A stretch of 64,000 nucleotides of DNA. Origin: an uncultured Pseudomonadota bacterium. Lineage in GTDB: Bacteria > Pseudomonadota > Gammaproteobacteria > Burkholderiales > Methylophilaceae. Positions 9,987-21,199 of the stretch are shown here, piece after piece (within the stretch, counting starts at the first letter, position 1; every line of letters begins with the position of its first letter). Location: positions 20,921-84,920 of the forward strand of contig CAIRBH010000003.1 of NCBI GenBank assembly GCA_903876765.1, given 5' to 3'. The notes beneath the pieces were generated by a model. The model saw nothing but the letters and a program-made list of their open reading frames with translations. It searched no databases and was not told the origin of the DNA. The position numbers were made by a program, and so were the translations under genes.

Positions 9987-10631
9987 TTGGCGCAGCAAAG
10001 CCACGCTAAAGTCTGGATTTTTGACCTAGACGATACGCTGCACAATGCCTCAGCTCACATCTTCCCGATGATGAATCAGGCCATGACGCAATACATCATG
10101 GAATCGCTGGTTTTAGATGAAATAGCAGCCCATAGATTGCGGCAACATTATTGGCGCGTCTATGGGGCAACGCTAAAAGGCTTGATGCGTCACCATGGTG
10201 CCGACCCCCACCATTTTCTAAATGAAACGCATAAATTAGACGACTTGCCTGACATGGTACTTGCAGTAAAACGCTTACGGCATATGCTAAATAGCCTTAT
10301 AGGAAGAAAGTTAGTGTTTACCAACGCGCCACGTAACTATGCATTACGGGTGCTAGCCCTACTAGGTATTAGCGATTGTTTTGAGTTGGTATTTAGCGTT
10401 GAATCCACCAAATTTCATGCCAAACCGTCAGTGCGTGGCTTTCAATTGTTGCTCAAGACCATCAAAGTAAAAGCCAGCGATTGCATCATGCTAGAAGACA
10501 ATTTGGCGGCTTTAATGACGGCAAAAAGATTAGGCATGAAAACGATTTGGATAAGCAAAAAGTTACAAAAACCAAATTTTGTTGATTATCGATTAACTCA
10601 CGTGTTAGCACTTACTCACCTTCAGTTATAA
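9987..10631 (+). CDS. HAD-family pyrimidine 5'-nucleotidase
   Basis: VWIFDLDDTLHNASAHIFPMMNQAM; HAD motifs. Start codon is TTG. Confidence 0.9.
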   Translation: MAQQSHAKVWIFDLDDTLHNASAHIFPMMNQAMTQYIMESLVLDEIAAHRLRQHYWRVYGATLKGLMRHHGADPHHFLNETHKLDDLPDMVLAVKRLRHMLNSLIGRKLVFTNAPRNYALRVLALLGISDCFELVFSVESTKFHAKPSVRGFQLLLKTIKVKASDCIMLEDNLAALMTAKRLGMKTIWISKKLQKPNFVDYRLTHVLALTHLQL

Positions 10632-10675
10632 TTTCTACTCATAGAGTTAAAACCACAATTAGCGAGGAGCAAAAA

Positions 10676-11239
10676 ATGGCAGGCGAACGCAAACAGCAAA
10701 TTTTAGAAACGCTAGCGAAAATGTTAGAGTCTCCTAAACGCGAAAAAATTACCACAGCCTCACTCGCAGCAAGACTAGACGTGAGTGAAGCCGCGCTGTA
10801 TCGTCACTTTGCCAGTAAAGCGCAAATGTTTGAAGGCTTAATAGTCTTTATAGAAGAAACCATTTTTGGCCTCATCAACAAAATCAGCACGGAAGAACCC
10901 GATGGCCAAAAACAAATTCAACGCATTATTTCTATGCTGCTGGTATTTGCCGAAAAAAACCCTGGCATGGCACGTGTGCTGATTGGCGATGCGCTAGTCA
11001 ATGAAGATGAAAAATTACTATTACGCATCAATCAAATGAACGATAGGATAGAAGTCACACTCAAACAGAGTCTGCGTATTGCTGAAACGCAAACTGGGCA
11101 TAAAGTTGATGCGGAAGCGCAGGCCAACTTGATGCTTTGTTATGTGATAGGTCGCTGGCATCAATTTGCTAAAAGCGGTTTTAAACGCAAACCTATGGAA
11201 TTTGTACAACAGCAAATGACATCACTGATTAACCACTAA
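10676..11239 (+). CDS. slmA: Nucleoid occlusion factor (TetR family)
   Basis: MAGERKQQILETLAKMLESPKREKITTASLAARLDVSEAALYRHFASKAQMFEGLI. Confidence 0.95.
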   Translation: MAGERKQQILETLAKMLESPKREKITTASLAARLDVSEAALYRHFASKAQMFEGLIVFIEETIFGLINKISTEEPDGQKQIQRIISMLLVFAEKNPGMARVLIGDALVNEDEKLLLRINQMNDRIEVTLKQSLRIAETQTGHKVDAEAQANLMLCYVIGRWHQFAKSGFKRKPMEFVQQQMTSLINH

Positions 11240-11262
11240 ACACCGCATAGAGGGGACGCAAC

Positions 11263-11487
11263 TTGCAAGGAACGATATTTGGTTTTACAGAAGTGCAGAT
11301 TACCGATTTTGGCATGACCTACGGCGTAGGCGGCCTAATGCTACTCATGATATTTATTGTAGGCCACCTTGCTTGGGAGTCCAAGGCCGGGAAGTTTGGC
11401 ACCTTTGCCTTGTTTCTGGGGCTGACCTTTGGCATGGTAGGCTATGTGGCAAAATACATTATCAAATTCAAACTAGGCATACATTAA
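11263..11487 (+). CDS. DUF2788 small membrane protein
   Basis: FGMTYGVGGLMLLMIFIVGHLAWESKAGKFGTFALFLGLTFGMVGYVAKYIIK. Confidence 0.85.
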   Translation: MQGTIFGFTEVQITDFGMTYGVGGLMLLMIFIVGHLAWESKAGKFGTFALFLGLTFGMVGYVAKYIIKFKLGIH

Positions 11488-11499
11488 AACCCCTAATCC

Positions 11500-12720
11500 C
11501 TAGCCCCTGATTCCTAACTCCCGCTTCACCGCCTCTAATCTAGCGGCAAATACCGCCGCCTTAATCTGCTCGGGCTCATTATAAACGCTAGCTACCGCAC
11601 CAGCATCCACATTGATCGCCGCCATCAATACTTTTTCTAATAGCTCTGCTGCTGGCGTTGGGTGGTTTTCTAAGCCAGTTCTGCCTCTAGAATCTGCTTC
11701 ACTCGCTAGCAAAAAATCCTTAAACCTTACTGGTTGGCGTATCGCATCCAGCTCAATCAAAAAGTCCAGCAATGTACTGGGTTTCATCTGCATGACTTGA
11801 TGCAGCTTGCCATGGTATTTAGCCACTACCTGCGCCAGCTCTTTGCAGTCATTAGGCACTCTTAAGCGCTTACATAGCTCTTTAACAAGATAAAGGCCGC
11901 GTGCTTCATGCCCTATATGTTGAGGTAGTGATTCGGCAGGGGTGATGCCCTTACCAAGATCATGCATCAGCGTGGCAAAGCGCACCGCTAATGAATAATG
12001 TTGTCGTGCCGCATAATCAATAGCTAACATCACATGCAGCCCTGTATCAATTTCTGGGTGATACGCTACGGGCTGCGGTACACCCCACAGTTTATCCAGC
12101 TCAGGTAGTATTTTCTGCAATGCCCCACAAGCCCTTAGTACCTCAAACATACGACTGGGCTTATCTTCCATCAGGCCTTTGGCCAACTCTTGCCATACCC
12201 GCTCGGCCACCAAGGCATCCACCTCGCCAGCTGCTACCATTTGTTGCATGAGCTCAATGGTGGCTGGCGCTATTGAAAAGTCTTGAAATCTTGCTGACAG
12301 CCTTGCTGCGCGTAATATTCTGACGGGGTCTTCGGCAAACGCCGCGCTCACATGACGTAAGGTTTTAGAATGAATATCAGCTAAACCGTTAAAGGGGTCT
12401 ATGAGCTTGCCTGTGGCGTCTTTGGCGATGGCATTGATGGTTAAGTCACGACGGGCTAAGTCTTGTTCTAAGGTCACGTCAATTGATGCGTGCACCACAA
12501 AGCCTTTATAGCCTTTGGCAGTTTTGCGCTCGGTACGGGCTAAGGCATATTCATCATGGGTTTTGGGATGCAAAAATACTGGAAAATCTTTACCAACAGC
12601 CTTAAAGCCAGCGGCTATCATTGCATCTGGCGTGCTACCGACCACGACGAAGTCTTTATCTTTTACTGTAAGGCCAAGCAGTTCATCGCGCACCGCACCC
12701 CCAACTAAATAAACTTGCAT
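11500..12720 (-). CDS. cca: Multifunctional CCA tRNA nucleotidyltransferase
   Basis: MQVYLVGGAVRDELLGLTVKDKDFVVVG; RRDLTINAIA; HD motif LMHDLGKG. Confidence 0.97.
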   Translation of the reverse strand: MQVYLVGGAVRDELLGLTVKDKDFVVVGSTPDAMIAAGFKAVGKDFPVFLHPKTHDEYALARTERKTAKGYKGFVVHASIDVTLEQDLARRDLTINAIAKDATGKLIDPFNGLADIHSKTLRHVSAAFAEDPVRILRAARLSARFQDFSIAPATIELMQQMVAAGEVDALVAERVWQELAKGLMEDKPSRMFEVLRACGALQKILPELDKLWGVPQPVAYHPEIDTGLHVMLAIDYAARQHYSLAVRFATLMHDLGKGITPAESLPQHIGHEARGLYLVKELCKRLRVPNDCKELAQVVAKYHGKLHQVMQMKPSTLLDFLIELDAIRQPVRFKDFLLASEADSRGRTGLENHPTPAAELLEKVLMAAINVDAGAVASVYNEPEQIKAAVFAARLEAVKRELGIRG

Positions 12721-12733
12721 GGCAACAGCCTAT

Positions 12734-13681
12734 TTACCTAGCAGCCGCACGCCGAAAGCGATCGTAAGCGCCCCGTGACGTTTCATCGAGCAAATATTGG
12801 GGAATGATGGTTTCTAGCGAGCTTGGCGTTATATTTAATAGTGCTGGCAAAGTTTGCTCGCTAACACTATCAACCTGCATAGAGAGAATATTGTCGCGCG
12901 ACATCAATTGAATGGGCAACAGCTCCATCATCCAAGCTTGTGCATAAGACAAGCCATCCGTTAAGCCTATGATAGGCCGCTGAATCTGTAGCGTATCCAT
13001 CACTGCCTGCACCAGCTGACGAAAGCGATACACCTTAGGGCCAGCTAATTCATAAGTTTGGCCATAACTCGCCCGATTATTCAGACATGCCACAAAGCAG
13101 CTGGCGACATCTTCTACCCAAATCGGCTGAAATTTAGCATTGGGCTTAGCTAACATGACTAGCGGCATGACTTTGACTAGGCTTGCAAACAAGTTAATAA
13201 AACTATCGCCCCGACCAAAAATAATGGACGGTCTAAAGATAGTGATATTCAACTCTGCCGAATATGCCAGCAGTGCCGCCTCACCGGCTGCTTTAGAGCG
13301 TAAATACTGGCTGGGGGCATTTTTATCTGCGCGCAAACTACTCATGTGTACCAAGCGCTTAATATGCAGGTCTTTGCAAATGCCAGCTAATTGCGCTGGC
13401 AGCGCATGGTGCATGTCGTTAAAGCTTGTGCGACGGCTTTGATGCAAAATACCTAGCAAATTAATCACCGCATCTACCCCTGCTAGGGCACTAGTCAAGG
13501 CTTGTTTATCAAGCACATTGCATTCAAGCACTTGCACTTGGGGCAGTAGCAGTAAATTTTTAGCATGATCTTTGCGCCTTGTAAGCACCTTAACGCTGTA
13601 ACCCGCAGTGGCCAATTTAGCGACTATGGCACTGCCAACGAAGCCTGAACCACCTAATATACAGATTTGTTTTATGAGCAT
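12734..13681 (-). CDS. NAD(P)-binding epimerase / complex I NDUFA9-like protein
   Basis: ICILGGSGFVGSAIVAKLATAGYSVKVLTRR; IFRPSIIFGRGDSFINLFA. Confidence 0.9.
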   Translation of the reverse strand: MLIKQICILGGSGFVGSAIVAKLATAGYSVKVLTRRKDHAKNLLLLPQVQVLECNVLDKQALTSALAGVDAVINLLGILHQSRRTSFNDMHHALPAQLAGICKDLHIKRLVHMSSLRADKNAPSQYLRSKAAGEAALLAYSAELNITIFRPSIIFGRGDSFINLFASLVKVMPLVMLAKPNAKFQPIWVEDVASCFVACLNNRASYGQTYELAGPKVYRFRQLVQAVMDTLQIQRPIIGLTDGLSYAQAWMMELLPIQLMSRDNILSMQVDSVSEQTLPALLNITPSSLETIIPQYLLDETSRGAYDRFRRAAAR

Positions 13682-13728
13682 GGCTATCCTAAATCATTAA
13701 TTGTTATATTTTGGCGCTTCATTTGCAC

Positions 13729-15735
13729 TCACTCGAGTGCAACAGCTTCCTCAACCTCTAATTCTGGCTGACCCGTACCTGGGATCATACCTAAGCGTGA
13801 CTTTAAAGTTTGGATCTTAATACTGTTATTTTCAGCCACCAAGCGCGGCGCATAAATTTGTGCGTTGGCCATCACTTTTTGTACATAAGTTCTGGTCTCA
13901 GCAAAAGGAATAGTCTCAATATAAATAGCCGCTTCTAAGGGTTCAGTTGCCATCCATTGTTTGGCTCTGCTAGGGCCTGCATTATAGCCCGCCGTTGCCA
14001 TCACGGTTTGGCCTGCCATCAAATCTAATACGTAGCGCATATAGTAAGTGCCAAACTCAATATTGGTATTCAATTCATGGATCATATTGTTGCTATAGAC
14101 ATTCAAGCCCATGCGTTTTGCTACCCATTTGGCGGTAGCTGGCATCAATTGCATCAGCCCTGCCGCGCCGACACCAGATTTTGCATAATGGATAAAATGG
14201 CTTTCTTGCCGAGTAATGCCATAGACCCAGGCTTCATCAATACCCGCATCTTTGGCCGAGCTGCGGAATAGGTCGCGGTATGGCGTTGGATAACGCAAAT
14301 TAAAATTATGCGTGAGTTTGGTGTTATCAGCAGTCTTAATGGCAATGTCATACCATTTTTGCTGCATGGCATATTCTGCCGCCGCTAATAGTTGCTTATC
14401 ATCAAATTGGCGCGTGGCCCAAGCCCATTCCAATTTAGCTTCCCAGCGCATATCCAAGCGCTGTAGCTCTAGCACTCGCATCATCGCCGTTTGACTGGCT
14501 ATGGCGTTGACTTCTGTAGCAGTCACTTTGTAGTCAACTGCGGGGTTAGTCATCATACTGTCTAGCTCTTCTGCCGCGAGTAGGCCGTAATAATGCCGCT
14601 CTGTTGAAAGCTTGCTGAATATAGCATTGGCTTCTAAGGCATGACTGGGCTCATTTTGCGCAGTTTCTTTAAGTGCTCGCGCCCGCCAATAACGCCAAGC
14701 GCTTTCTTCTAACTGTTTGGCTGGCATCGCTGATGTCGCTTTCAGTACGGCCGCCCAATCTTGAGCGCGTAGCGCAGCACGGACTTTCCAAGCCTGTTGG
14801 GCGTTATCCAAAACCACACCCTCAGCTAGCGCATAATAATTGAGCGCCTTAGGTTGGTGATGTCGCGCGGCATGGTAAGCGATGCGCCCCCAAGCAAAAG
14901 CCCGATTTTCTGTGCTAAACAGATTTTGCACGCCTGTTAGTGTGCTGATGGCGTCATCTAACTTGCTTCGTGCCAGCCTATCTAGGGCATATAAATTGAC
15001 CTCTGCGCCAAAGCGCGTTTTAAATGGGGCGGTTTTTTTATCCAGCATGACTTGTGGTAATTGATTAGCCCTATCTAGCAACTTAACTGCGGCAGGGTCT
15101 ATATTGGCTAAGCGAGATATCACACTTTTGGCTAAACTGAGCTTATCGTCTTGTAAAGCCAGTCTAAATCTGGCCCAAATATCCTCTGGGCTTAATTCGC
15201 CGCTGTTTTGTAGTGCATCAAAAACTGCATTACAGTTACTAGGCAGATCGGCGCTGGTCATCCACAAGGCTTTAACTTGCGCCGTCACTGCGATATCCCC
15301 TAATTGCTGATGACCGAGCAAAGCATAGCATTGCACTACTAGATCATCTTGCTGATAGAACGCCAGCTCATCAAAAAATGCAGCCCAATTTTGTTGTTTA
15401 GCTAATTTTTTTAGCCATTCGCCGCGCAGACGTTCCACAAAGGGCATATCTATAGATTGCGCTAAGAAATTTTGCACTTCTTCATCTCTGGCTTTATCTA
15501 GTTTAAGCAACATCAGCCAATATTCTGCATAAGGCGCTAACAAATATTGTTGAGTTTTAAGCTGGGTAACATCCTCAGTCAGGGCAGCTTCATTTTTTGC
15601 GCTGTAAGAAGCGCGCGCATGTTGAAACAAAGCTTGATCAGATAAGGCAAATGCCTGACCTGATATTAAGATAGCGACTAGCGCTAATGTAAGGCGAATA
15701 TACTTCATGGCACGCCCTTTTTGCTGACTAGCCAT
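13729..15735 (-). CDS. slt: Soluble lytic murein transglycosylase
   Basis: EAWVYGITRQESHFIHYAKSGVGAAGLMQLMPATAKWVAKRMG SLT domain; repetitive helical N-terminus. Confidence 0.94.
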   Translation of the reverse strand: MASQQKGRAMKYIRLTLALVAILISGQAFALSDQALFQHARASYSAKNEAALTEDVTQLKTQQYLLAPYAEYWLMLLKLDKARDEEVQNFLAQSIDMPFVERLRGEWLKKLAKQQNWAAFFDELAFYQQDDLVVQCYALLGHQQLGDIAVTAQVKALWMTSADLPSNCNAVFDALQNSGELSPEDIWARFRLALQDDKLSLAKSVISRLANIDPAAVKLLDRANQLPQVMLDKKTAPFKTRFGAEVNLYALDRLARSKLDDAISTLTGVQNLFSTENRAFAWGRIAYHAARHHQPKALNYYALAEGVVLDNAQQAWKVRAALRAQDWAAVLKATSAMPAKQLEESAWRYWRARALKETAQNEPSHALEANAIFSKLSTERHYYGLLAAEELDSMMTNPAVDYKVTATEVNAIASQTAMMRVLELQRLDMRWEAKLEWAWATRQFDDKQLLAAAEYAMQQKWYDIAIKTADNTKLTHNFNLRYPTPYRDLFRSSAKDAGIDEAWVYGITRQESHFIHYAKSGVGAAGLMQLMPATAKWVAKRMGLNVYSNNMIHELNTNIEFGTYYMRYVLDLMAGQTVMATAGYNAGPSRAKQWMATEPLEAAIYIETIPFAETRTYVQKVMANAQIYAPRLVAENNSIKIQTLKSRLGMIPGTGQPELEVEEAVALE

Positions 15736-15753
15736 TAAAAGCTAGCTGGTAAA

Positions 15754-16683
15754 TTAATAAATCGGTTGTAATAATCTTAGTTTTTCTTGCGTCAAATAGG
15801 TCGCTGTAGCGTCTTGCTGATGGTCAAAAGTCACGTATTCCCAAGCGCTAGCATCCTGCATCAGCGCTCTGATGAGTTGATTGTTGAGCGCATGGCCAGA
15901 TTTATACGCCGAAAAAGCGCCTAAAATGGGATGGCCTAACATATACAAATCGCCAATCGCATCGAGTATTTTATGTTTAACAAATTCATCGTCGTAGCGC
16001 AGGCCGTCAACATTGAGCACGCGATATTCATCTAACACTATGGCATTATCTAAACTACCGCCGCGCGCTAGGCCATTTGAGCGCAAATATTCAACCTCAT
16101 GCATAAAGCCAAAAGTGCGCGCACGGCTGATTTCTTTAATGTAAGAATCCGCAGCAAAATCTATGCTGACATGACTGGCTGACTCTTCAAATACGGGGTG
16201 ATTAAACTGTATGGTGAAATCAATCTTAAAGCCTTGATAGGGCTCAAAACGCACCCATTTATCGGCATCAATCACTTCAACCAGTTTTTTTATACGTATA
16301 AATTTTTTAGCGGCAGCTTGCTCAGCTATCCCCGCTTCTTGCAACAAAAACACAAACGGCCCCGAACTGCCGTCCATAATCGGTATTTCAGAAGCGTTGA
16401 CTTCAATATAAATATTATCTATGCCTAAGCCAGCAAGCGCAGACATAATATGTTCAACAGTAGCCACGCGCGCGCCATTGGCCTCCAATGCAGAACACAT
16501 ACGGGTATCTTGCACTGCATTCGGGCTGGCTAAAATTTCATTGGGTTGAGGCAGATCAACCCGCTTGAAAACTATCCCAGTGTTGATTGCAGCAGGGCGC
16601 AGGGTAAGAGTAACCTTTTCGCCGTTGTGCAAACCAACGCCAGTGGCGCTAATCGCTTTTTTTAATGTACGCTGCTTTAACAT
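15754..16683 (-). CDS. lpxC: UDP-3-O-acyl-N-acetylglucosamine deacetylase
   Basis: [46 protein letters not shown]. Confidence 0.98.
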   Translation of the reverse strand: MLKQRTLKKAISATGVGLHNGEKVTLTLRPAAINTGIVFKRVDLPQPNEILASPNAVQDTRMCSALEANGARVATVEHIMSALAGLGIDNIYIEVNASEIPIMDGSSGPFVFLLQEAGIAEQAAAKKFIRIKKLVEVIDADKWVRFEPYQGFKIDFTIQFNHPVFEESASHVSIDFAADSYIKEISRARTFGFMHEVEYLRSNGLARGGSLDNAIVLDEYRVLNVDGLRYDDEFVKHKILDAIGDLYMLGHPILGAFSAYKSGHALNNQLIRALMQDASAWEYVTFDHQQDATATYLTQEKLRLLQPIY

Positions 16684-16839
16684 CTTTAGTTTCAGTATCC
16701 CTCATCACAAAACTTTAAGCTTATTTTCAGGCTAAATTTAAGCTTAAAAATCAAGCAAATAGTAGCATATCTATTTTGCTCATCAGTGCAAGCCAGATGA
16801 CTTTATTTATCTAGTGATGCTCAAGCCTGAACCTTGTTG

Positions 16840-18018
16840 TTAGTCTGCTTGTTTGCGTAAAAATGCAGGGATATCATATTCATCAACCCCAGACATTTTC
16901 ATCGCTTCTACTTGCGCACGACGGCTATTGGAACCAAACACTTGCGGTGTGTCATCACTAGCGGCAGACTCAAACCCAGCACCCGCAACATACACAGGCT
17001 GATTAGTCGTGCCATCACGCACAATTTGTTGTGGTACTAATACCGGTTTTTGTGGGCGGCGTGCTGTGCCCGTTAAGCCTGTCGCTACCATAGTCACGCG
17101 CAAGCCATCACCCATCGCCTCATCAAACACATTACCGACTATGACTGTTGCATCATCGGCAGTAAAGGCTTTAATGGTGTTCATCACATCATAATACTCT
17201 TTCATTTTGAAAGAAGCTGAGGTTGTAATATTGACCAATACGCCGCGGGCATTTTGTAAATTAACACCTTCTAGCAATGGGCTTTCTACCGCCTGTTCTG
17301 CGGCAATACGAGCGCGATCTGGTCCTGTGGCAATTGCTGAACCCATCATCGCCATACCCATTTCACTCATCACGGTGCGCACGTCGGCAAAGTCAACGTT
17401 GACCAAGCCTGGGCAATTAATGATTTCGGCAATGCCAGACACGGCATTATGCAACACATCATTGGCCGCCCTAAACGCCTCCAAAAATGGCACATCCTCG
17501 CCTAAAACTTCCATGAGCTTTTCGTTAGGAATCACAATCAATGAATCCACATACTTAGACAATTCTTCTAAGCCATCTGCCGCCACTTGCGTACGTTTAC
17601 CTTCAAAAGCGAACGGCTTTGTGACCACGGCTACCGTTAAAATACCCATTTCTTTTGCCACTTGAGCGATCACTGGCGCTGCCCCTGTACCTGTGCCGCC
17701 ACCCATACCAGCGGTAATAAACAGCATGTCCGCACCATCAATTAATTCTGCAATTGCGTCACGATCTTCAAGCGCTGCTTCACGGCCAATTTCTGGCTTA
17801 GCACCTGCACCTAAACCTTTGGTCATGGCGATACCCATTTGCAAGATGGTTTTTGCTTGGCTTTTTTTCAAAGCTTGCATATCCGTATTAGCGCAAATAA
17901 ATTCCACGCCACCGACATTTTTTTCTATCATATGCGCCACTGCGTTGCCGCCGCAGCCGCCTACACCGATCACCTTAATGACGGCCTCTTGCGAACTTCT
18001 TTCCATAATCTCAAACAT
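16840..18018 (-). CDS. ftsZ: Cell division protein FtsZ
   Basis: [23 protein letters not shown]; Met at 18018 ([21 protein letters not shown]) fits better than the upstream ORF start at 18090. Confidence 0.97.
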   Translation of the reverse strand: MFEIMERSSQEAVIKVIGVGGCGGNAVAHMIEKNVGGVEFICANTDMQALKKSQAKTILQMGIAMTKGLGAGAKPEIGREAALEDRDAIAELIDGADMLFITAGMGGGTGTGAAPVIAQVAKEMGILTVAVVTKPFAFEGKRTQVAADGLEELSKYVDSLIVIPNEKLMEVLGEDVPFLEAFRAANDVLHNAVSGIAEIINCPGLVNVDFADVRTVMSEMGMAMMGSAIATGPDRARIAAEQAVESPLLEGVNLQNARGVLVNITTSASFKMKEYYDVMNTIKAFTADDATVIVGNVFDEAMGDGLRVTMVATGLTGTARRPQKPVLVPQQIVRDGTTNQPVYVAGAGFESAASDDTPQVFGSNSRRAQVEAMKMSGVDEYDIPAFLRKQAD

Positions 18019-18140
18019 TGTGTATCTCCTCTTTTTTAAAAAAATGTAGTGTATAGCCCTTAATTTCCCGCAGTGAATTGATGCTCGCAACTCACCCCAT
18101 AAACAAAACTAATGACCAACTACCAACTAACGCCTACCAA

Positions 18141-19382
18141 CTAAAAATTACCCTGAAACCAACTTTTCATCTTGTCCATAATCCGCCCAAATGAGCTAGA
18201 TTCCATTTGCCCGCTTAAATGTCTTTCTAATTGCTGCTTGCCCATTAAGACCAAGCCCACCCCAGTTGCATAGCGCGGATTGCCTACCACTTCTGACAGA
18301 CCGCCGACATAACGCGGTAGCCCCATACGCACTGGCATGTGAAAAATCTCTTCGCCTAGCTCTACCATGCCACGCATCATGGCCGAGCCGCCGGTAATGA
18401 CGATGCCTGAGGCTATCATCTCTTCCATACCGCTGCGGCGCAATTCGTTGAGCACCATCTCATAAAGCTCAACCACGCGGGGTTCTAGCACTTCAGCCAA
18501 GGTTTGTACTGAAAGCTGACGTGGCTCACGACCATCTACCCCTGGCACTTCAACAATTTCTCTTGAATCTGCCAGCTGGCGTAGCGCGCAACCATATTTC
18601 ACTTTAATGTCTTCGGCTGACTGAGTCGGCGTTCTAAATGCCACCGCAATATCATTGGTCATTTGGTCGCCAGCGATCGCCACCACCGCCGTGTGACGGA
18701 TAGCACCTTGTTTAAATACCGCAATATCGGTCGTGCCTCCGCCTATATCTACCAAACACACGCCCAGCTCTTTCTCGTCTTCAGTGAGCACTGCCAAACT
18801 AGAGGCCAGTGGCTGTAAAATCAAATCACTCACTTCTATGCCGCAACGCTTAATGCATTTCACAATATTCTGTGCGGCCGCCACTGCACCAGTGACGATA
18901 TGCACTTTGACCTCTAACTTCATGCCGCTCATGCCCAGCGGCTCACGCACATCCTCTTGGCCATCAATAATGAATTCTTGGGTCAAAATATGTAAAATTT
19001 GCTGATCCGCTGGCAAAGCAATTGCCCTCGCTGTTTCTATCACACGGTCAACATCCATTTGTGAGACTTCGGCATCTTTAATTTTGACCATGCCGTGTGA
19101 ATTCAAGCTCTTAATATGGCTGCCAGCAATGCCAGTATAAACATTGTTGATTTTGCAATCAGCCATTAGCTCAGCTTCTTCAAGCGCACGCTGAATTGAC
19201 TGCATGGTCGATTCAATATTAATCACCACGCCTTTTTTAAGACCTCGCGAGATATGCTGCCCCAGTCCGATGACTTTCACCGTCCCCTCTGGCTGCAATT
19301 CGGCAACTATGGCCACAATTTTTGACGTGCCTATATCTAGGCCTACAATCAAATTCTTATCTTCTCTTACTCTACTCATCAC
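18141..19382 (-). CDS. ftsA: Cell division protein FtsA
   Basis: LIVGLDIGTSKIVAIVAELQPEGTVKVIGLG; CLVDIGGGTTDIAVF. Confidence 0.98.
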   Translation of the reverse strand: MMSRVREDKNLIVGLDIGTSKIVAIVAELQPEGTVKVIGLGQHISRGLKKGVVINIESTMQSIQRALEEAELMADCKINNVYTGIAGSHIKSLNSHGMVKIKDAEVSQMDVDRVIETARAIALPADQQILHILTQEFIIDGQEDVREPLGMSGMKLEVKVHIVTGAVAAAQNIVKCIKRCGIEVSDLILQPLASSLAVLTEDEKELGVCLVDIGGGTTDIAVFKQGAIRHTAVVAIAGDQMTNDIAVAFRTPTQSAEDIKVKYGCALRQLADSREIVEVPGVDGREPRQLSVQTLAEVLEPRVVELYEMVLNELRRSGMEEMIASGIVITGGSAMMRGMVELGEEIFHMPVRMGLPRYVGGLSEVVGNPRYATGVGLVLMGKQQLERHLSGQMESSSFGRIMDKMKSWFQGNF

Positions 19383-19408
19383 TTACTCCCCCCGTGTGGT
19401 TGCACGGC

Positions 19409-20254
19409 TTATGTCTTTACTATTGATAACTTATGTTGAATTACGCCACCTGAACTAGCTGGGCTAGGCTGGGGTTTGTTCGATTTTGTATTAGCTAAAT
19501 GTGGGCTACTTAATTTAGCCCCAGCAACTGATTTAGCCTTGTTAGCCACAGGCGTTAAAGCCTCTGGCCTACGCACGGCAAATCCATTTGGGTAGCGTAA
19601 ATCCGCATAGCTCACTTTTACATTAAGGCCTGCAATGGTGCGGCTATAAACGCTGACAAACTTATCCAATCTAGCCAACATTTCTACTCGGCCCAGCTCT
19701 ATTTGCATACCGTTTGTGGTTGTCACTTGCCAAGCGCGTCTTGGCGTGAGCGCTAAACTAGCGATTTTTAAATCTGCCTGCTGCAAAGCTTTGCTAACTT
19801 CAAGGTATTGCGAGGCAACTTCGATAACACCATCGCCAGGCCCAAAAAACACTGGCAAATCACTGTTTGACGCGGCATGAAACAGCTCGCCATGCGAATT
19901 GACCAAGGCAATACTGCCCCATCTGGCTAACTCTTGGTGCTCCTCAATCACGACTTCTAACTTATCTGGCCAACGGCGACGCAGACTCACATTGCGTGCC
20001 CAAGGCAATTTTTCAAAGGCATTACGCGCGTTAATCAGGTCTAGCGTAAAAAAGTTACCTTTTAAATGTTTAGCCACTATCAATTTCACTTGCTCTCGAC
20101 TGACGTGACTTAATTGCCCTTCTACCAACACTTCGCGTAGCGGAAAAATGGGTAGATGGACTACGGCAAAGATCGCCGCATAGAATGTCGCCACCGCACT
20201 CACGGCAAATAGCAAGTTAGCCACCCAATTTAATAATGTAGGCTTATGCCACAT
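19409..20254 (-). CDS. ftsQ: Cell division protein FtsQ
   Basis: POTRA-like [36 protein letters not shown]; between ddl and ftsA. Confidence 0.95.
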   Translation of the reverse strand: MWHKPTLLNWVANLLFAVSAVATFYAAIFAVVHLPIFPLREVLVEGQLSHVSREQVKLIVAKHLKGNFFTLDLINARNAFEKLPWARNVSLRRRWPDKLEVVIEEHQELARWGSIALVNSHGELFHAASNSDLPVFFGPGDGVIEVASQYLEVSKALQQADLKIASLALTPRRAWQVTTTNGMQIELGRVEMLARLDKFVSVYSRTIAGLNVKVSYADLRYPNGFAVRRPEALTPVANKAKSVAGAKLSSPHLANTKSNKPQPSPASSGGVIQHKLSIVKT

Positions 20255-21164
20255 CGGCCAGCTCCAAAATACGCACTACTAATTGCTCAAAACTAATCCC
20301 TGCCGCCTTTGCTGCCATAGGCACTAAGCTATGATCTGTCATGCCTGGGCTGGTATTCACTTCTAAAAAATAATGCCGACCTGCATCGTCCATTAAAAAA
20401 TCTACCCTTCCCCAGCCCTTGCAACCAATGGCTTTAAAGGCCAATAGGGCTTCTTGCTTGATGATCGTTTCTTTTTCAGGGCTTAAGCCGCTCGGGCACA
20501 AGTACTCGGTATCGTTACGCAAATATTTCGCCTCATAATCGTAAAACTCATTTTTTGGGACGATGCGAATGATAGGTAACGCCTGCAAATCACCTAAGGC
20601 ATCGCCAATAATGCCTACCGTGTATTCCCCTGCGCCAACAAATTTTTCTGCAATAACCAGCGGGTCAGATTGCGCGGCAATCTGGTAAGCGGCCTGCAAA
20701 CCACCAGCCTGCTTGACTTTGGTAATGCCTATGCTAGAGCCTTCATTGGCAGGCTTGACAAATAAAGGCAGACCCAACTGGCGTTCTATGGCGGCAAAAT
20801 CACTGTTGGCTGTGACTTGTGCAAAATCAGGGGTTATTACTCCCATGGCGCGCCACAGTAATTTTGTACGCCATTTATCCATGCCTATGGCCGATGCCAT
20901 CACGCCACTGCCTGTGTAAGGAATATGTAACATTTCAAGCGCACCTTGTATGCAGCCATCCTCACCAAAACGGCCATGCAAATTGATAAATACCCGATCA
21001 AATGCTTCTAAGTCATGTAATGGCTGATCACGCGGATCAAAGCCCTGTGCATCTATGCCTTGCGCCTTAAGTGCACTCAATACCGCCGTACCACTTTTAA
21101 GTGATATTTCCCGCTCATCCGAATTACCACCCAGCAATACGGCTACTTTGCCAAAATTACGCAT
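20244..21164 (-). CDS. ddlB: D-alanine--D-alanine ligase
   Basis: [36 protein letters not shown]. Confidence 0.98.
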   Translation of the reverse strand: MRNFGKVAVLLGGNSDEREISLKSGTAVLSALKAQGIDAQGFDPRDQPLHDLEAFDRVFINLHGRFGEDGCIQGALEMLHIPYTGSGVMASAIGMDKWRTKLLWRAMGVITPDFAQVTANSDFAAIERQLGLPLFVKPANEGSSIGITKVKQAGGLQAAYQIAAQSDPLVIAEKFVGAGEYTVGIIGDALGDLQALPIIRIVPKNEFYDYEAKYLRNDTEYLCPSGLSPEKETIIKQEALLAFKAIGCKGWGRVDFLMDDAGRHYFLEVNTSPGMTDHSLVPMAAKAAGISFEQLVVRILELADVA

Positions 21165-21199
21165 ATTGAGCTCCTGCCTTATATTTCACCAAACTAGTT

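Noticed and set aside
17207-18049. Plus-strand ORFs antisense to ftsZ
   Set aside because: Pro/Ser/Thr-rich antisense shadows of a conserved gene.
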